DNA from: ZC4RG30 sp039932715
GTDB taxonomy: Bacteria > Pseudomonadota > Gammaproteobacteria > Steroidobacterales > Steroidobacteraceae
DNA: 64,000 bases
Assembly (NCBI GenBank): GCA_039932715.1
Contig: JBDTPN010000015.1
Coordinates: forward strand, 10,269-74,268
Direction: 5' to 3'
In this document: positions 17,643-26,602 of the stretch, in pieces
Layout: each line of letters begins with the position of its first letter
Numbering within the stretch: position 1 is the first letter of the stretch
Program-made: the position numbers and the translations under genes
The notes under the pieces: model-generated
What the model was told of the DNA's origin: nothing
Databases searched by the model: none
What the model saw: the letters and a program-made list of their open reading frames with translations, nothing else

Positions 17643-18190
17643 GCGCCGGAAAGGACAAGCCCCCTTCTCATCGCCGGCTGGCACTGCAGCTGGGGGTGAT
17701 CGCGCTGGGCGCGTTTGGCTTCGGCTACGCGCTGGTGCCTTTGTATGACGTGTTCTGCGCGGTCACCGGATACGAAGATCGCCGCAATATCTCAAGAGCA
17801 AGCGCGCCACCGACGACAGTGGATACCTCGCGCATCGTTACAGTGGAATTCGTCTCTGGACTGCCCACCGTCGGCAGCTGGGAATTCCGGCCTGCAGTGC
17901 TGACCATGCAGGTGCAACCAGGACGGCTGTACGAGACCACGTATGTGGCGCGCAACCTGACCGGACACGCCACCTGGGTACAGGCTGTGCCGGAAATAGC
18001 ACCGTCAAAGGCCATGGCCTATTTCCACAAGACCGAGTGCTTCTGCTTTACGCCGCAGCAGTTCAATGTGGGCCAGGAAAGGCGCATGCCGGTGCGTTTC
18101 TTCGTCGATCCGTCGCTGCCCAAGTACGTGGACAGGATCACGCTGGCCTATACCTTTTATGACACGCTGGCGCCCGTTGCCAGCAGATAA
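17639..18190 (+). CDS. ctaG: Cytochrome c oxidase assembly protein CtaG/Cox11
   Basis: This 183-residue inner-membrane copper chaperone inserts CuB into subunit I. It has a cytoplasmic basic N-terminus, one transmembrane helix (about 15-35), a conserved Cys in YDVFCAVTG (C40) and the copper-binding ECFCFTPQ motif in the periplasmic immunoglobulin-like domain. The ATG overlaps the stop of the 39-residue peptide gene. Confidence 0.95.
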   Translation: MSAGKDKPPSHRRLALQLGVIALGAFGFGYALVPLYDVFCAVTGYEDRRNISRASAPPTTVDTSRIVTVEFVSGLPTVGSWEFRPAVLTMQVQPGRLYETTYVARNLTGHATWVQAVPEIAPSKAMAYFHKTECFCFTPQQFNVGQERRMPVRFFVDPSLPKYVDRITLAYTFYDTLAPVASR

Positions 18191-18211
18191 CGAACCCACC
18201 ACGAAGTGAAC

Positions 18212-19102
18212 ATGAGCACGCATACCGAAGCACACGACTCCAGCAGTTACTACGTTCCGCATAGCAGCCACTGGCCCATCACCGGTTCCATCGGACTGTT
18301 CTGTCTCATGGTAGGTGCCGTCAGTTTCCTCAACGACTGGGCGGGTGGCTGGGCCTTCCTGCCGGGCGCGCTGCTCATTGCCACGCTGTTCATCGGCTGG
18401 TTCGGCACCGTCATCGGCGAGAACCAGCGCGGCATGTTCAACATGGACGTCGACCGTTCATTCCGCATGGGAATGATCTGGTTCATCATGTCCGAGGTGC
18501 TGTTCTTTGCCGCGTTCTTCGGCGTGCTGTTTTATGCGCGGGAGCTCTCGGTGCCCTGGCTGGGCGGCGAGGGCGTGAAGGTTTTCAACAAGCTGCTGTT
18601 GTGGCAGAACTACAGCCCGAGCTGGCCCACCAACGGCCCGGGTATGGTCGGTGGCCATGCGGACGGCAGCTTCAGCACCATTCCTGCATTCGGCCTGCCG
18701 GCGGTCAACACCGCCATCCTGCTGACGTCGGGTGTGACCATCACCATTGCCCATCACGCGCTGCGTGCCGGCCAACGCAACATCCTCAAGATCTTCCTGG
18801 CGGCGACTTTCCTGCTGGGCTTCCTGTTCGTCTATCTGCAGGCGACTGAATATCACCACGCCTACACCGAGCTGGGCCTCAAGCTGTCGACGGGAATCTA
18901 CGGTTCGACGTTCTTCATGCTGACCGGGTTCCACGGCCTGCACGTGACCATTGGCGCCATCATGCTGACCGTCATCTGGTTACGTACGCTCAAGGGACAT
19001 TTCACGCCGCAGCGCCACTTCGCCTTCGAGGCGGTGGCGTGGTATTGGCATTTCGTCGATGTGGTCTGGCTGATCCTGTTCGTCTTCGTCTACTGGATCT
19101 GA
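18212..19102 (+). CDS. coxC: Cytochrome c oxidase subunit III
   Basis: This 296-residue subunit has seven helices. Family features include HSSHWPITGSIGLFCL at the N-terminus, the IGENQRGMFN loop, EVLFFAAFFGVLFYAREL, ATEYHHAY and the C-terminal AWYWHFVDVVWLILFVFVYW. ATG 18212 (MSTHTEAHDS) was preferred to the GTG six bases upstream because GAAG is better spaced. It is the last structural subunit in the cluster and converges on the DUF2909 gene with 2 bases between stops. Confidence 0.96.
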   Translation: MSTHTEAHDSSSYYVPHSSHWPITGSIGLFCLMVGAVSFLNDWAGGWAFLPGALLIATLFIGWFGTVIGENQRGMFNMDVDRSFRMGMIWFIMSEVLFFAAFFGVLFYARELSVPWLGGEGVKVFNKLLLWQNYSPSWPTNGPGMVGGHADGSFSTIPAFGLPAVNTAILLTSGVTITIAHHALRAGQRNILKIFLAATFLLGFLFVYLQATEYHHAYTELGLKLSTGIYGSTFFMLTGFHGLHVTIGAIMLTVIWLRTLKGHFTPQRHFAFEAVAWYWHFVDVVWLILFVFVYWI

Positions 19103-19104
19103 AG

Positions 19105-19314
19105 CTATTGCAGGCCGTGCGGGCGGATGTAACCCATTCGCCACGCGATCAGCAATATTACGAACAGCGCGACCGACAGCCCGACGCGCCAGGTGAGGGC
19201 GCGCAGCATCTTGCGCGAATCGCCCTTGCCACGTGACAGCTGGAACAGGGCCGACCCGAGGCTGAAGATGATGGCCACCAGTGCGGCAACGATGAGCAGT
19301 TTTGCGAGATCCAT
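19105..19314 (-). CDS. DUF2909 family twin-transmembrane small protein
   Basis: This 69-residue protein starts MDLAKLLIVAALVAIIFSLG. Two hydrophobic helices (about 5-23 and 43-61) flank a short basic loop (SRGKGDSRKMLRAL). Proteins of this family (twin transmembrane protein) are routinely found beside cox assembly genes in gammaproteobacteria, often, as here, on the opposite strand between coxC and SURF1. The function is unknown. I chose ATG 19314; the longer open frame upstream overlaps SURF1 and is not protein-like. Confidence 0.82.
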   Translation of the reverse strand: MDLAKLLIVAALVAIIFSLGSALFQLSRGKGDSRKMLRALTWRVGLSVALFVILLIAWRMGYIRPHGLQ

Positions 19315-19356
19315 ACCCGGATTATAGGCGTCGGGCATCTCCCGACAGGTAGCAAA

Positions 19357-20067
19357 TTGGCGCTGCGTTTCGCTCCCCCCTGGTACTTCATCCTGCTCAC
19401 CGCTGCGGCCGTGCCAGGCTTCATCGCGTTGGGATTCTGGCAATGGCATCGTGGTGAGCATCGACGCGATGTGTGGCAGCAATTCGCACGCAGCGACGTG
19501 GAGGCCATCGAGGCCAATGCCGCGAGCCTTCAAGAACTGCCCTTGTACACGCGCGTGCGGGTCTCGGGCCAGTTCGATACTGCGCGGCAGATCTTGCTCG
19601 ACAACATCTCGCGACAAGGACAGCCCGGCTACGAAGTGTTGGCAGTGCTGCGGCTTGCCGATGGCAGTGCGCTGCTGGTGAACCGTGGCTGGCTGCAATT
19701 CTCCGGCTATCGCGACCGGTTGCCCGACGTGGCATTCGAGGCCACCGGGGAGTCACGCCTGACGGGTCGCTTGTCCACACTACCTGTGCCCGGCATGGCC
19801 GCGGGGCGACAGGCACCGGCACTTTCAGGACCGTGGCCGCGCGTCACCAGCTTTCCGCAGCGCGCTGATATCGAGGCAGCGCTGGGCGAGAAGTTGCTGC
19901 CGCCGTTGCTGCTGCTGGATGCGGACTCCGGCCCCGGTTATGTTCGCACCTGGCAGGCACCGGGAATTTCACCGGACCGCAATTTCAATTACGCATTCCA
20001 GTGGTGGCTGTTTGCACTGCTGGCCCTGGGCCTGTTTATCGGATTGAATCTCAAGAGGGTCAAATGA
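19357..20067 (+). CDS. SURF1 family cytochrome oxidase assembly protein
   Basis: This 236-residue protein has an N-terminal helix with the family signature PPWYFILLTAAAVPGFIALG followed by FWQWHRGEHR, a large periplasmic domain (conserved VNRGWLQFSGYRDRLP), and a C-terminal helix (FNYAFQWWLFALLALGLFIG). SURF1 helps heme a insertion into subunit I. The best start is TTG at 19357; no ATG or GTG gives a complete first helix, so the exact start is uncertain. It overlaps the next gene by 4 bases. Confidence 0.92.
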   Translation: MALRFAPPWYFILLTAAAVPGFIALGFWQWHRGEHRRDVWQQFARSDVEAIEANAASLQELPLYTRVRVSGQFDTARQILLDNISRQGQPGYEVLAVLRLADGSALLVNRGWLQFSGYRDRLPDVAFEATGESRLTGRLSTLPVPGMAAGRQAPALSGPWPRVTSFPQRADIEAALGEKLLPPLLLLDADSGPGYVRTWQAPGISPDRNFNYAFQWWLFALLALGLFIGLNLKRVK

Positions 20068-20636
20068 GCCAAAGCCCGGATGGTGCGGTTGCGCGGCCGC
20101 AGCGGCGCACCTTGCTGCTACTGCTGGCGCTGTTCTTCGCGCCGCTGGCAGTGGCATTCACGCTTTATTACGGCTTTGGCTGGCGGCCGTCTTCGCTAAG
20201 CATTCACGGCAAACTCGTGTCGCCCGTCCGGCCCATGCCCGAGGCAGCACAGAAACTGCGTGGTGACTGGTCGCTGGTGTATGTGGGCGATGGCGGATGC
20301 GATCAGGATTGCCGCACGGCCCTGGTATTTGCGCGCCAGACACACTTGTCACTGGCCAAGGAAATGTCGCGCCTCAGTCGCGTGATGCTGGTAACGGGAA
20401 ATTGCTGCGACGTGGACTACTTCAAGAAAGAACACGACGGCATCAAGGTGTTCGACGTCAGCGCGCTGGAGGAAAAAACCGAACTCATGGCGGTACTCCC
20501 CGACGTGGACCTCAAGTACACGCTGTTCGTGGTGGATCCGCTGGGCAACCTCGTGATGCGCTATGACGTGCGCGAATCACCCGCGGGCCTGCTCGACGAC
20601 CTGCGCAAGCTGCTCAAGCTGTCGCACATAGGTTGA
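20064..20636 (+). CDS. Thioredoxin-fold, SCO-like membrane-anchored protein of the oxidase cluster
   Basis: The protein has 190 residues: a basic N-terminus, one transmembrane helix (about 17-36), then a periplasmic domain with C79-x3-C83 in GDGGCDQDCRTAL and a second Cys pair in TGNCCDVDYF. CxxxC at the end of the first beta strand is the copper/thiol position of SCO1/SenC, though the typical CxxxCP proline and the late His are not obvious. It lies between SURF1 (ATGA overlap) and ctaA, so a role in copper or thiol chemistry of oxidase assembly is likely. It is usually annotated only as a cytochrome oxidase assembly or hypothetical protein. Confidence 0.75.
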   Translation: MSQSPDGAVARPQRRTLLLLLALFFAPLAVAFTLYYGFGWRPSSLSIHGKLVSPVRPMPEAAQKLRGDWSLVYVGDGGCDQDCRTALVFARQTHLSLAKEMSRLSRVMLVTGNCCDVDYFKKEHDGIKVFDVSALEEKTELMAVLPDVDLKYTLFVVDPLGNLVMRYDVRESPAGLLDDLRKLLKLSHIG

Positions 20637-20652
20637 GCCGGAAAACTGGGCA

Positions 20653-21699
20653 ATGACACGTACTGATTTCACGGGACTGGACTGGTTACGGCGACTGGCA
20701 TTGGCGGGAACCCTGCTGGCCTTGTGCGTCGTGGTGTTCGGCGCCTATGTGCGACTCTCGAATGCCGGGCTGGGCTGCCCCGACTGGCCAGGTTGTTATG
20801 GCCACGTCACGCCTGCAGGCGCCGCGGCTGCCGATGCCGGAACCGCCCAGGCTCCCCTGCATGTGGGCAAGGCCTGGCGCGAGATGATTCATCGCTATGG
20901 CGCTAGCACGCTGGGGCTCATCATCCTGACCATCGCATTGCTGTCACTGCTTTGGCGCCGGCATGCAGGCGTGCCCATTGCGCTGCCGTTGGCCCTGGTG
21001 GTGCTGGTGATATTCCAGGGGCTGCTGGGCATGTGGACAGTGACGCTGCTGTTAAAGCCGATGATTGTCACGGCGCACCTGGTCTTTGGCCTGGCCACGC
21101 TGGCCATGCTGTGGTGGTTGTGGATGTCACTGCGTCGCAATTCAGGACAGTGGCCGGGCAGGGGCGCAGCGGTGCGCAGCCACGGCCCTGCCTTGATGCC
21201 TCCTGCATTCGATGGCCTGCGAACCCTGTGCGCTTTTGCACTGGTGACGCTGGTCATCCAGATATTGCTGGGCGGCTGGACCAGCACCAACTATGCCGCC
21301 GTGGCCTGCCCGGATTTCCCCCGGTGCCAGGCCTCGTGGTGGCCCGCGGCTGATTTTCGTGATGCCTTCGTGGTGTGGCGCGGACTGGGCATCAACTACG
21401 AGGGCGGGGTGCTCGACAGTGCGTCGCGCGTGGCCATCCATTTCACGCATCGACTCGGCGCAGTGGTGGCGACGCTGACCTTGCTGCTGTCGGTCATTCT
21501 GACCCTGCGCCTGCGCAGGGAAACCCCGCCTCGGCGCGCAGCGTGGCTGGTGCTGGCTGCGCTGGTGCTGCAGCTGGGCATTGGCATTTCGATGGTGCTG
21601 CGTGGCTTTCCGCTGCAGATTGCGACTGCGCACAATGCGGGGGCCGCATTGCTGCTGCTGGCGACGCTGGGGTTGTACCGCGCCTTGCGCCAGGGCTGA
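20653..21699 (+). CDS. ctaA: Heme A synthase (COX15/CtaA)
   Basis: This 348-residue eight-helix protein oxidises the C8 methyl of heme O to formyl, giving heme A. The N-terminal signature VVFGAYVRLSNAGLGCPDWP with the following GCYGH is classical; paired histidines lie in MIHRYGAS, TAHLVFG, HFTHRLGA and TAHNAGA. It completes the heme A route with cyoE at 8716. It is followed after 3 bases by the 2OG-oxygenase fusion. Confidence 0.95.
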   Translation: MTRTDFTGLDWLRRLALAGTLLALCVVVFGAYVRLSNAGLGCPDWPGCYGHVTPAGAAAADAGTAQAPLHVGKAWREMIHRYGASTLGLIILTIALLSLLWRRHAGVPIALPLALVVLVIFQGLLGMWTVTLLLKPMIVTAHLVFGLATLAMLWWLWMSLRRNSGQWPGRGAAVRSHGPALMPPAFDGLRTLCAFALVTLVIQILLGGWTSTNYAAVACPDFPRCQASWWPAADFRDAFVVWRGLGINYEGGVLDSASRVAIHFTHRLGAVVATLTLLLSVILTLRLRRETPPRRAAWLVLAALVLQLGIGISMVLRGFPLQIATAHNAGAALLLLATLGLYRALRQG

Positions 21700-21702
21700 C
21701 AC

Positions 21703-22776
21703 ATGTCACAGCGGCCTGTCACACACTATATGGGCCTGGCCGCGAAGTGGGATGCCTCTGGCAACCATGATGAGGCAGTCAACGAACTGGCCAAGGGCAC
21801 GCGCGCGGGTGACGTGCAATGCACGGCCTGGTTGGGGCTGAGGCTGCTGACTGGGGATCGCGCACCGCTGCTGCCCAACGAGGGATTGCGATTTCTCACC
21901 GAAGCATGTGAACAGGGCAGCGGGTTTGCCGCCGCGCGTGGCGCGGCACTCATGGCACTTGGCATGCACGTTCCCCAGGACTGGAAGCTGGCCCTCGAGT
22001 GGCTGGTGATAGCGGCCCAGAAAAACCATGTGTCCGCGCAGCGCCAGCTACTGGCGCTGAGCGCTGATCGCGACCAGGCGGCACGACTGGTGAACAGCGC
22101 CGATCCCATCGACAAGGCGCAATGGCTGCAGCTGGCCGCTGCTGTGGATGTGAACCAGTGGCGCCGCAGTCCTCCTGCGAATGTGCTCAGCGACGACCCC
22201 AGGGTCAGCACCTTTCCCGGATTCACGACCTCCCAGGTCTGCGAGGTGTTGATCAGCCTGGCAGCAGGGCGGCTGGAGCCCGCGCGAGTGTATGACCCGG
22301 TTGGGCAGAAAGACATCGTCTATGCGCATCGCGACAACACGGTGGCAAATTTCGGCATTGAGGCGGTGGAATTCATCCACGCGCTGGTTCAGGAGCGCAT
22401 GGCCTCTGCCTGTGGCATGCCGCTGCGGCATTTCGAGGCTCCAACCGAGTTGCACTACTTTCCCGGGGAACAGATTGCCAATCACTACGATTTCGTCGAT
22501 CCGAAGTCCACCAACGACTACGCCGGCGAGATCGCCCGCAATGGCCAGCGGCTGATCACGTTCATCCTGTATCTCAACGATGACTACGATGGCGGCGAGA
22601 CGGCCTTTCCTACGCTGGGCTTCAGCCACAAGGGAAGGATTGGCGAAGGAATCTATTTCGTGAACGCGCTGCCGGACATGCAGCCAGACCTGCGCATGGT
22701 GCATGCGGGCCGTCCGACCACGCGCGGCGAGAAGTGGATAGTCACCCAGTTCATCCGCAACCGCCCGACGCGCTGA
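21703..22776 (+). CDS. Sel1-like repeat plus 2OG-Fe(II) prolyl 4-hydroxylase-type oxygenase
   Basis: This 357-residue protein has two parts. Residues 20-125 contain about three degenerate Sel1/TPR-like helical repeats (AGDVQCTAWLGLRLLTGD; GSGFAAARGAALMAL; DWKLALEWLVIAAQ). Residues 170-352 form a double-stranded beta-helix dioxygenase with iron ligands H261-x-D263 (ANHYDF) and H334, and the 2-oxoglutarate Lys K344 (TTRGEKW). ECD-type motifs LHYFPGEQ and DGGETAFP mark the prolyl-4-hydroxylase family. The repeats probably choose a protein target. The gene abuts ctaA by 3 bases, a surprising partner. The substrate is unknown. Confidence 0.85.
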   Translation: MSQRPVTHYMGLAAKWDASGNHDEAVNELAKGTRAGDVQCTAWLGLRLLTGDRAPLLPNEGLRFLTEACEQGSGFAAARGAALMALGMHVPQDWKLALEWLVIAAQKNHVSAQRQLLALSADRDQAARLVNSADPIDKAQWLQLAAAVDVNQWRRSPPANVLSDDPRVSTFPGFTTSQVCEVLISLAAGRLEPARVYDPVGQKDIVYAHRDNTVANFGIEAVEFIHALVQERMASACGMPLRHFEAPTELHYFPGEQIANHYDFVDPKSTNDYAGEIARNGQRLITFILYLNDDYDGGETAFPTLGFSHKGRIGEGIYFVNALPDMQPDLRMVHAGRPTTRGEKWIVTQFIRNRPTR

Positions 22777-23189
22777 AGGGATTGCGCGATCCCGACGTCA
22801 AACGGAACGCATGCGCGGGTTGCCGGCAATCCCCCCCATTTTGGGGAAATTCCACTTCCCAGACCCCCGGTTGCACCGGGGGGATCACTCCACCTTGTCG
22901 GCGGCGCACAACAATTGGCAACACGCCACCCGCTCAACGCTTGCGCCCTCCTGATGGGAGATCAACCGGGGACAAATAACCTCTTGCAACATTTGCACAA
23001 AACCTTCCCGACCTTGGATATGCTTGGGTCGGAAGAACAGCGCTCGTTCGGTTGGGTTGATTGGGGGCGAACGGACAAAGAGCCGTTGAGCAGGCATGGT
23101 CACCTTGGATGGCGATCTCATGATCTGCGACTTTTGAGCTCCCCAGTTCGATGATTTGACGTGTCCAATTCAATATGGGGAGTCAGCTA
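22777..23189 (+). other. 412-base non-coding leader upstream of the TonB receptor
   Basis: No convincing gene is seen on either strand. Two inverted repeats stand out: CCCCCGG/CCGGGGG (22864-22870 with 22876-22882, 5-base loop) and CCGACC/GGTCGG (23008-23013 with 23027-23032). Neither is followed by a T-run, so neither looks like an intrinsic terminator. No known riboswitch consensus (cobalamin, TPP, FMN) was recognised, and no good sigma-70 promoter was found close to the start codon. The region probably holds the receptor's promoter and 5' leader. Confidence 0.5.
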
Positions 23190-26100
23190 ATGAGCTCATC
23201 TATCGCATCTCAGCGGTCACGCCTGGTCGCGGCTGCAGTAACGATGGCGCTTGCGTACAGCGTCGGCGACGCCGTATTGGCCGCCGAAGAGGAAAGTCTG
23301 TCGGAGGTCGTCGTCACCGGTTCGCGCATCGTCCGCAAGGACTACGAATCGCAAAGCCCGCTCGTCACAGTAGGCGCGGAGACCTTGAAGGATCGTTCGT
23401 CGGTTGGTATCGAAGCCACGCTGAACCAGTTGCCGCAGTTCACGACGGCCGGCACGGCCTCCTCGCTGAGCGCCGCTTCCACGCCGTTCCCGTCGGCCAC
23501 GTCAGCGCCGGGCGCTGCCACGGCCAACCTGCGCGGCCTCGGCACCAATCGCAATCTGGTACTCGTCGACGGTCGGCGCCTGCAGCCGGTCAACGGCACG
23601 CTTACCGTTGACCTGAACACGATTCCCTCCTCGGCGATCAGCCGTATCGAGGTGATCACCGGTGGTGGCGCCTCCACCTACGGCGCGGACGCCATTTCGG
23701 GCGTGGTCAACCTGATCCTCAAGAAGAACTTCGAGGGCGCCGAGTTTGGCGCCCAGTACGGCATCACCCAGGAAGGGGATGGCCAGGAAATCCAGGCGGA
23801 CGCCCTCTTCGGCACGAACTTCTCGGAAGGCCGGGGTAACGTGATGTTCGGCATTAACTACGCTGAGCGCCAAACCATCCTGAGCCAGGACCGCAGCTGG
23901 TACATGAACGGCATTCGTGATCCCAACACCCAGCCGGGCTCATTGAATTCCTCGAACCTCACGCAGATGACTGTCATTACCGGTAACGCGCCGACGCTGT
24001 TCCCGCTGCGTACCGGCGGCGCCTATACGGTTGACCAGAACGGCCACGTGTTCGACTCCGCGAATCCGCTGAGCACCACGCATCCGTATACAGGTCCGAT
24101 CGGCGGGGATTCCGGTTATAAGATCGGCCCGGACGGCTTCCTCGGCTTTGACGATTACAAGCACTCCTACCAGCAGCTGCCGCTGGAGCGCTATGCGCTG
24201 TTCGGCTCGGCCAACTACAAGATCAACGACAACTTGGAGGTGTTCTCCGACGTGCACTATTCCCAGACCAAGACAGTGGCGCGCGGTTTCACCTCGCAGC
24301 TGTTCAACATCTGGTCCCCGACGGTGCCGTACACGCAGTCCTCGGATGATCCGGATTCGCCCACTTTCGGGACAGTGGTTCCGCAGCCCGGCGGCACCGG
24401 CACCTTGCACGCGGTACCCAGGGAGTGGGCAGACCTGCTGAATTCGCGCCCGAACCCGACCGCGGCGTGCGCCAATTCGCCCATTGGTTCATCGCCCATT
24501 TCGAGCCCGGCCAATCTGGCGCCCTCCAGCGGGCCAGGGTGCTGGACCTATGTCGGAGGAATCGACTACTTCCCGAACTACGAGACGGACACCACGTCCA
24601 ATGTGTTCCAGATCGTCGCGGGCGCCCGTGGCAGCCTGCCCTGGGATTCCTGGACCTGGGAGGCCTATGGTTCGCATGGCAACTCCACAATCAATGCCCA
24701 GCAGCCTGAGGGATTCCCGTACCTGCCGCGCATGCAGAACCTGTTCAGCGCGACCAATTATGGCAAGGGCTATGCAGTGGCCTATCCGGTCACCGTGGTG
24801 GGCAACTGCACCTCGGGCCTGCCCATCTTCAACGCGAATGGCTCCGTCAACGACACTCCGACCACCTCACAGGATTGCCAGGACTACGCCATCCTGCGAA
24901 TGAACTCGATCTCGGAGCTGCAGCAGGAAGTCCTGGAAGCCACCGTGCAGGGCGAGCTGTTCAAACTGCCGGCAGGCGCGGTGCAGGGGGCATTCGGTGC
25001 AGACTACCGCTCCGAGCACTTCAAGTTCGCTCCTGATGCGGCCTACAACGCAAACCAGGACTTCCCGAACGTGGTGCAGAACATCGCGCTGCCCGTGGGC
25101 GTGGATGGCCAGACCTGGGTGTCGGAGGCCTACGCGGAGTTCGCGATCCCCGTGCTCAAGGACATTCCGTTCGTCAAGCTGCTAGAAATCGACCCGGGTG
25201 TCCGTTTCTCTGACTACAACTCGAATGCCGGCAACGTCACCACCTACAAGATCATGGGAACACTGGAAGTGGTCGACCAGGTGCGCTTCCGTGGCGGATT
25301 CCAGCGTGCCAACCGGGCGCCAAATATCGCCGAGCTGTTCACCCCGCGGGGTGTTGGCAGTGAGTTTGGCGTCGGTCCGGATCCCTGCCGCAACACACCG
25401 TCTGTGACACCGACCTGGGGCAATACCTCGACGAACCCGAACCGCATAAACATGCAGACGCTCTGCCAGTACCTGATGACGCGCGATGGGGCGCCGGCAA
25501 GTCTGTATGTGCCTGGACAGCCGAGCGCCAACAACTACAACTTCAACGTGTTCGGTGCCACCTTCCCGTTCCCCTTCGACCTGAAGGTGACGGAAGGCAA
25601 CCGGCTGCTGGAGTCAGAACAGGCCGATACCACCACGATTGGTGTAGTCCTCAAGTCGCCGTTTGAGTCGTCCTGGATCAATCGCCTTACGCTGTCGATC
25701 GACTACTGGAAGATTGACATTTCCGGCGCCATCGGTACGCCGTTGCACAACGTCGTGTACCAGCAGTGTCTCGATGCCCAGTACAACCCGGGCATCGGCG
25801 ACGCGGCCGGAGCGCACAGCGGTGCCGAGCTGGCTGCTGGCAACCCGTTCTGCGATCTGATCCAGCGCGAATACATCGCCGGCACGCCCAACGTGTACGG
25901 CGCTGATCGCCGCTACAAGGCCTCGTACATCAACCAGGGCGGCATCAAGACGGACGGCATCGACTTGCAGCTGGACTGGGCCTGGCAGGTGGGTTCGCTG
26001 TTCGGCAACGAGGGCAGGCTTGGCCTGAACGTACAGACCAGCTTCCTGAATTCCTATGCGCTGTCGCCGTTCCCCGGCGCGCCGTTCCAGGAATATGCGG

Positions 26101-26444
26101 GAACGGTTGTAAACAACTCGTTCGACTACAAGGTCTTCTCCACGGTCAACTACTCCACGGGTCCTCTGTCGCTGGGCCTGCGCTGGCAGCATCTGCCGGG
26201 CCTCGACCCGGATCCGACGAGTTCCGCGGGGGCGCTGGCTGTCGATTCGCATGACCAGTTCGACCTGTTCGGGCGCTATTCCTTCAACAAGACGTATGAA
26301 ATTCGGGCCGGCATCGACAACCTGCTGAACGCGGACCCGGAAGTCGTGGGCGCCACCGCGGTGAATGCCAACAAGTCGGCTACCAGCCCGGTTTACGACA
26401 CGTTCGGGCGTCGCTTCTACGTGGCCGTCAGGGTCTCACTCTGA
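23190..26444 (+). CDS. TonB-dependent outer-membrane receptor
   Basis: This 1084-residue outer-membrane transporter has a signal peptide (residues 1-31, ending AVLA-AEEES) and a TonB-box-like LSEVVVTGSRI. The plug contains NLRGLGTNRNLVLVDGRRL and the IEVITGGGASTYGADAISG signature, and a large beta-barrel ends in an aromatic-rich RRFYVAVRVSL. ATG 23190 is chosen because GGGGAG precedes it by seven bases; ATG 23175 lacks a site. Size and plug are like the peptide/carbohydrate/iron receptors expanded in Steroidobacter and Caulobacter relatives. No transporter, hydrolase or regulator is adjacent, so the ligand cannot be named. A strong terminator follows. Confidence 0.95.
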   Translation: MSSSIASQRSRLVAAAVTMALAYSVGDAVLAAEEESLSEVVVTGSRIVRKDYESQSPLVTVGAETLKDRSSVGIEATLNQLPQFTTAGTASSLSAASTPFPSATSAPGAATANLRGLGTNRNLVLVDGRRLQPVNGTLTVDLNTIPSSAISRIEVITGGGASTYGADAISGVVNLILKKNFEGAEFGAQYGITQEGDGQEIQADALFGTNFSEGRGNVMFGINYAERQTILSQDRSWYMNGIRDPNTQPGSLNSSNLTQMTVITGNAPTLFPLRTGGAYTVDQNGHVFDSANPLSTTHPYTGPIGGDSGYKIGPDGFLGFDDYKHSYQQLPLERYALFGSANYKINDNLEVFSDVHYSQTKTVARGFTSQLFNIWSPTVPYTQSSDDPDSPTFGTVVPQPGGTGTLHAVPREWADLLNSRPNPTAACANSPIGSSPISSPANLAPSSGPGCWTYVGGIDYFPNYETDTTSNVFQIVAGARGSLPWDSWTWEAYGSHGNSTINAQQPEGFPYLPRMQNLFSATNYGKGYAVAYPVTVVGNCTSGLPIFNANGSVNDTPTTSQDCQDYAILRMNSISELQQEVLEATVQGELFKLPAGAVQGAFGADYRSEHFKFAPDAAYNANQDFPNVVQNIALPVGVDGQTWVSEAYAEFAIPVLKDIPFVKLLEIDPGVRFSDYNSNAGNVTTYKIMGTLEVVDQVRFRGGFQRANRAPNIAELFTPRGVGSEFGVGPDPCRNTPSVTPTWGNTSTNPNRINMQTLCQYLMTRDGAPASLYVPGQPSANNYNFNVFGATFPFPFDLKVTEGNRLLESEQADTTTIGVVLKSPFESSWINRLTLSIDYWKIDISGAIGTPLHNVVYQQCLDAQYNPGIGDAAGAHSGAELAAGNPFCDLIQREYIAGTPNVYGADRRYKASYINQGGIKTDGIDLQLDWAWQVGSLFGNEGRLGLNVQTSFLNSYALSPFPGAPFQEYAGTVVNNSFDYKVFSTVNYSTGPLSLGLRWQHLPGLDPDPTSSAGALAVDSHDQFDLFGRYSFNKTYEIRAGIDNLLNADPEVVGATAVNANKSATSPVYDTFGRRFYVAVRVSL

Positions 26445-26478
26445 TCGACCGGTTGAGCTGAAGCCTTTACGACAGGCA

Positions 26479-26508
26479 CGCCGGCGGTAACCCCGCCGGC
26501 GTTTTTTT
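26479..26508 (+). terminator. Rho-independent terminator of the TonB receptor gene
   Basis: A perfect 9-base-pair stem (CGCCGGCGG at 26479-26487 with CCGCCGGCG at 26493-26501) with a 5-base loop is followed at once by seven T residues (26502-26508), 35 bases after the receptor stop codon. This is the clearest intrinsic terminator in the window. Confidence 0.93.
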
Positions 26509-26602
26509 GGTCCCGACGCAGCGATGGCGCGAAGCCTACCGATGCATGGCATACTCCGCGCAGAAATTGCCGCGGAGATACGCGGCCTCCGCAGGGGTGT
26601 CG

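Noticed and set aside
19315..19698. N-terminal extension of the DUF2909 gene to 197 residues
   Set aside because: The extension is antisense to SURF1 and is not protein-like; ATG 19314 gives the expected 69-residue twin-helix protein.
22864..22882. Intrinsic terminator after the 2OG oxygenase gene
   Set aside because: The 7-base-pair GC stem is not followed by a T-run and lies 88 bases after the stop.
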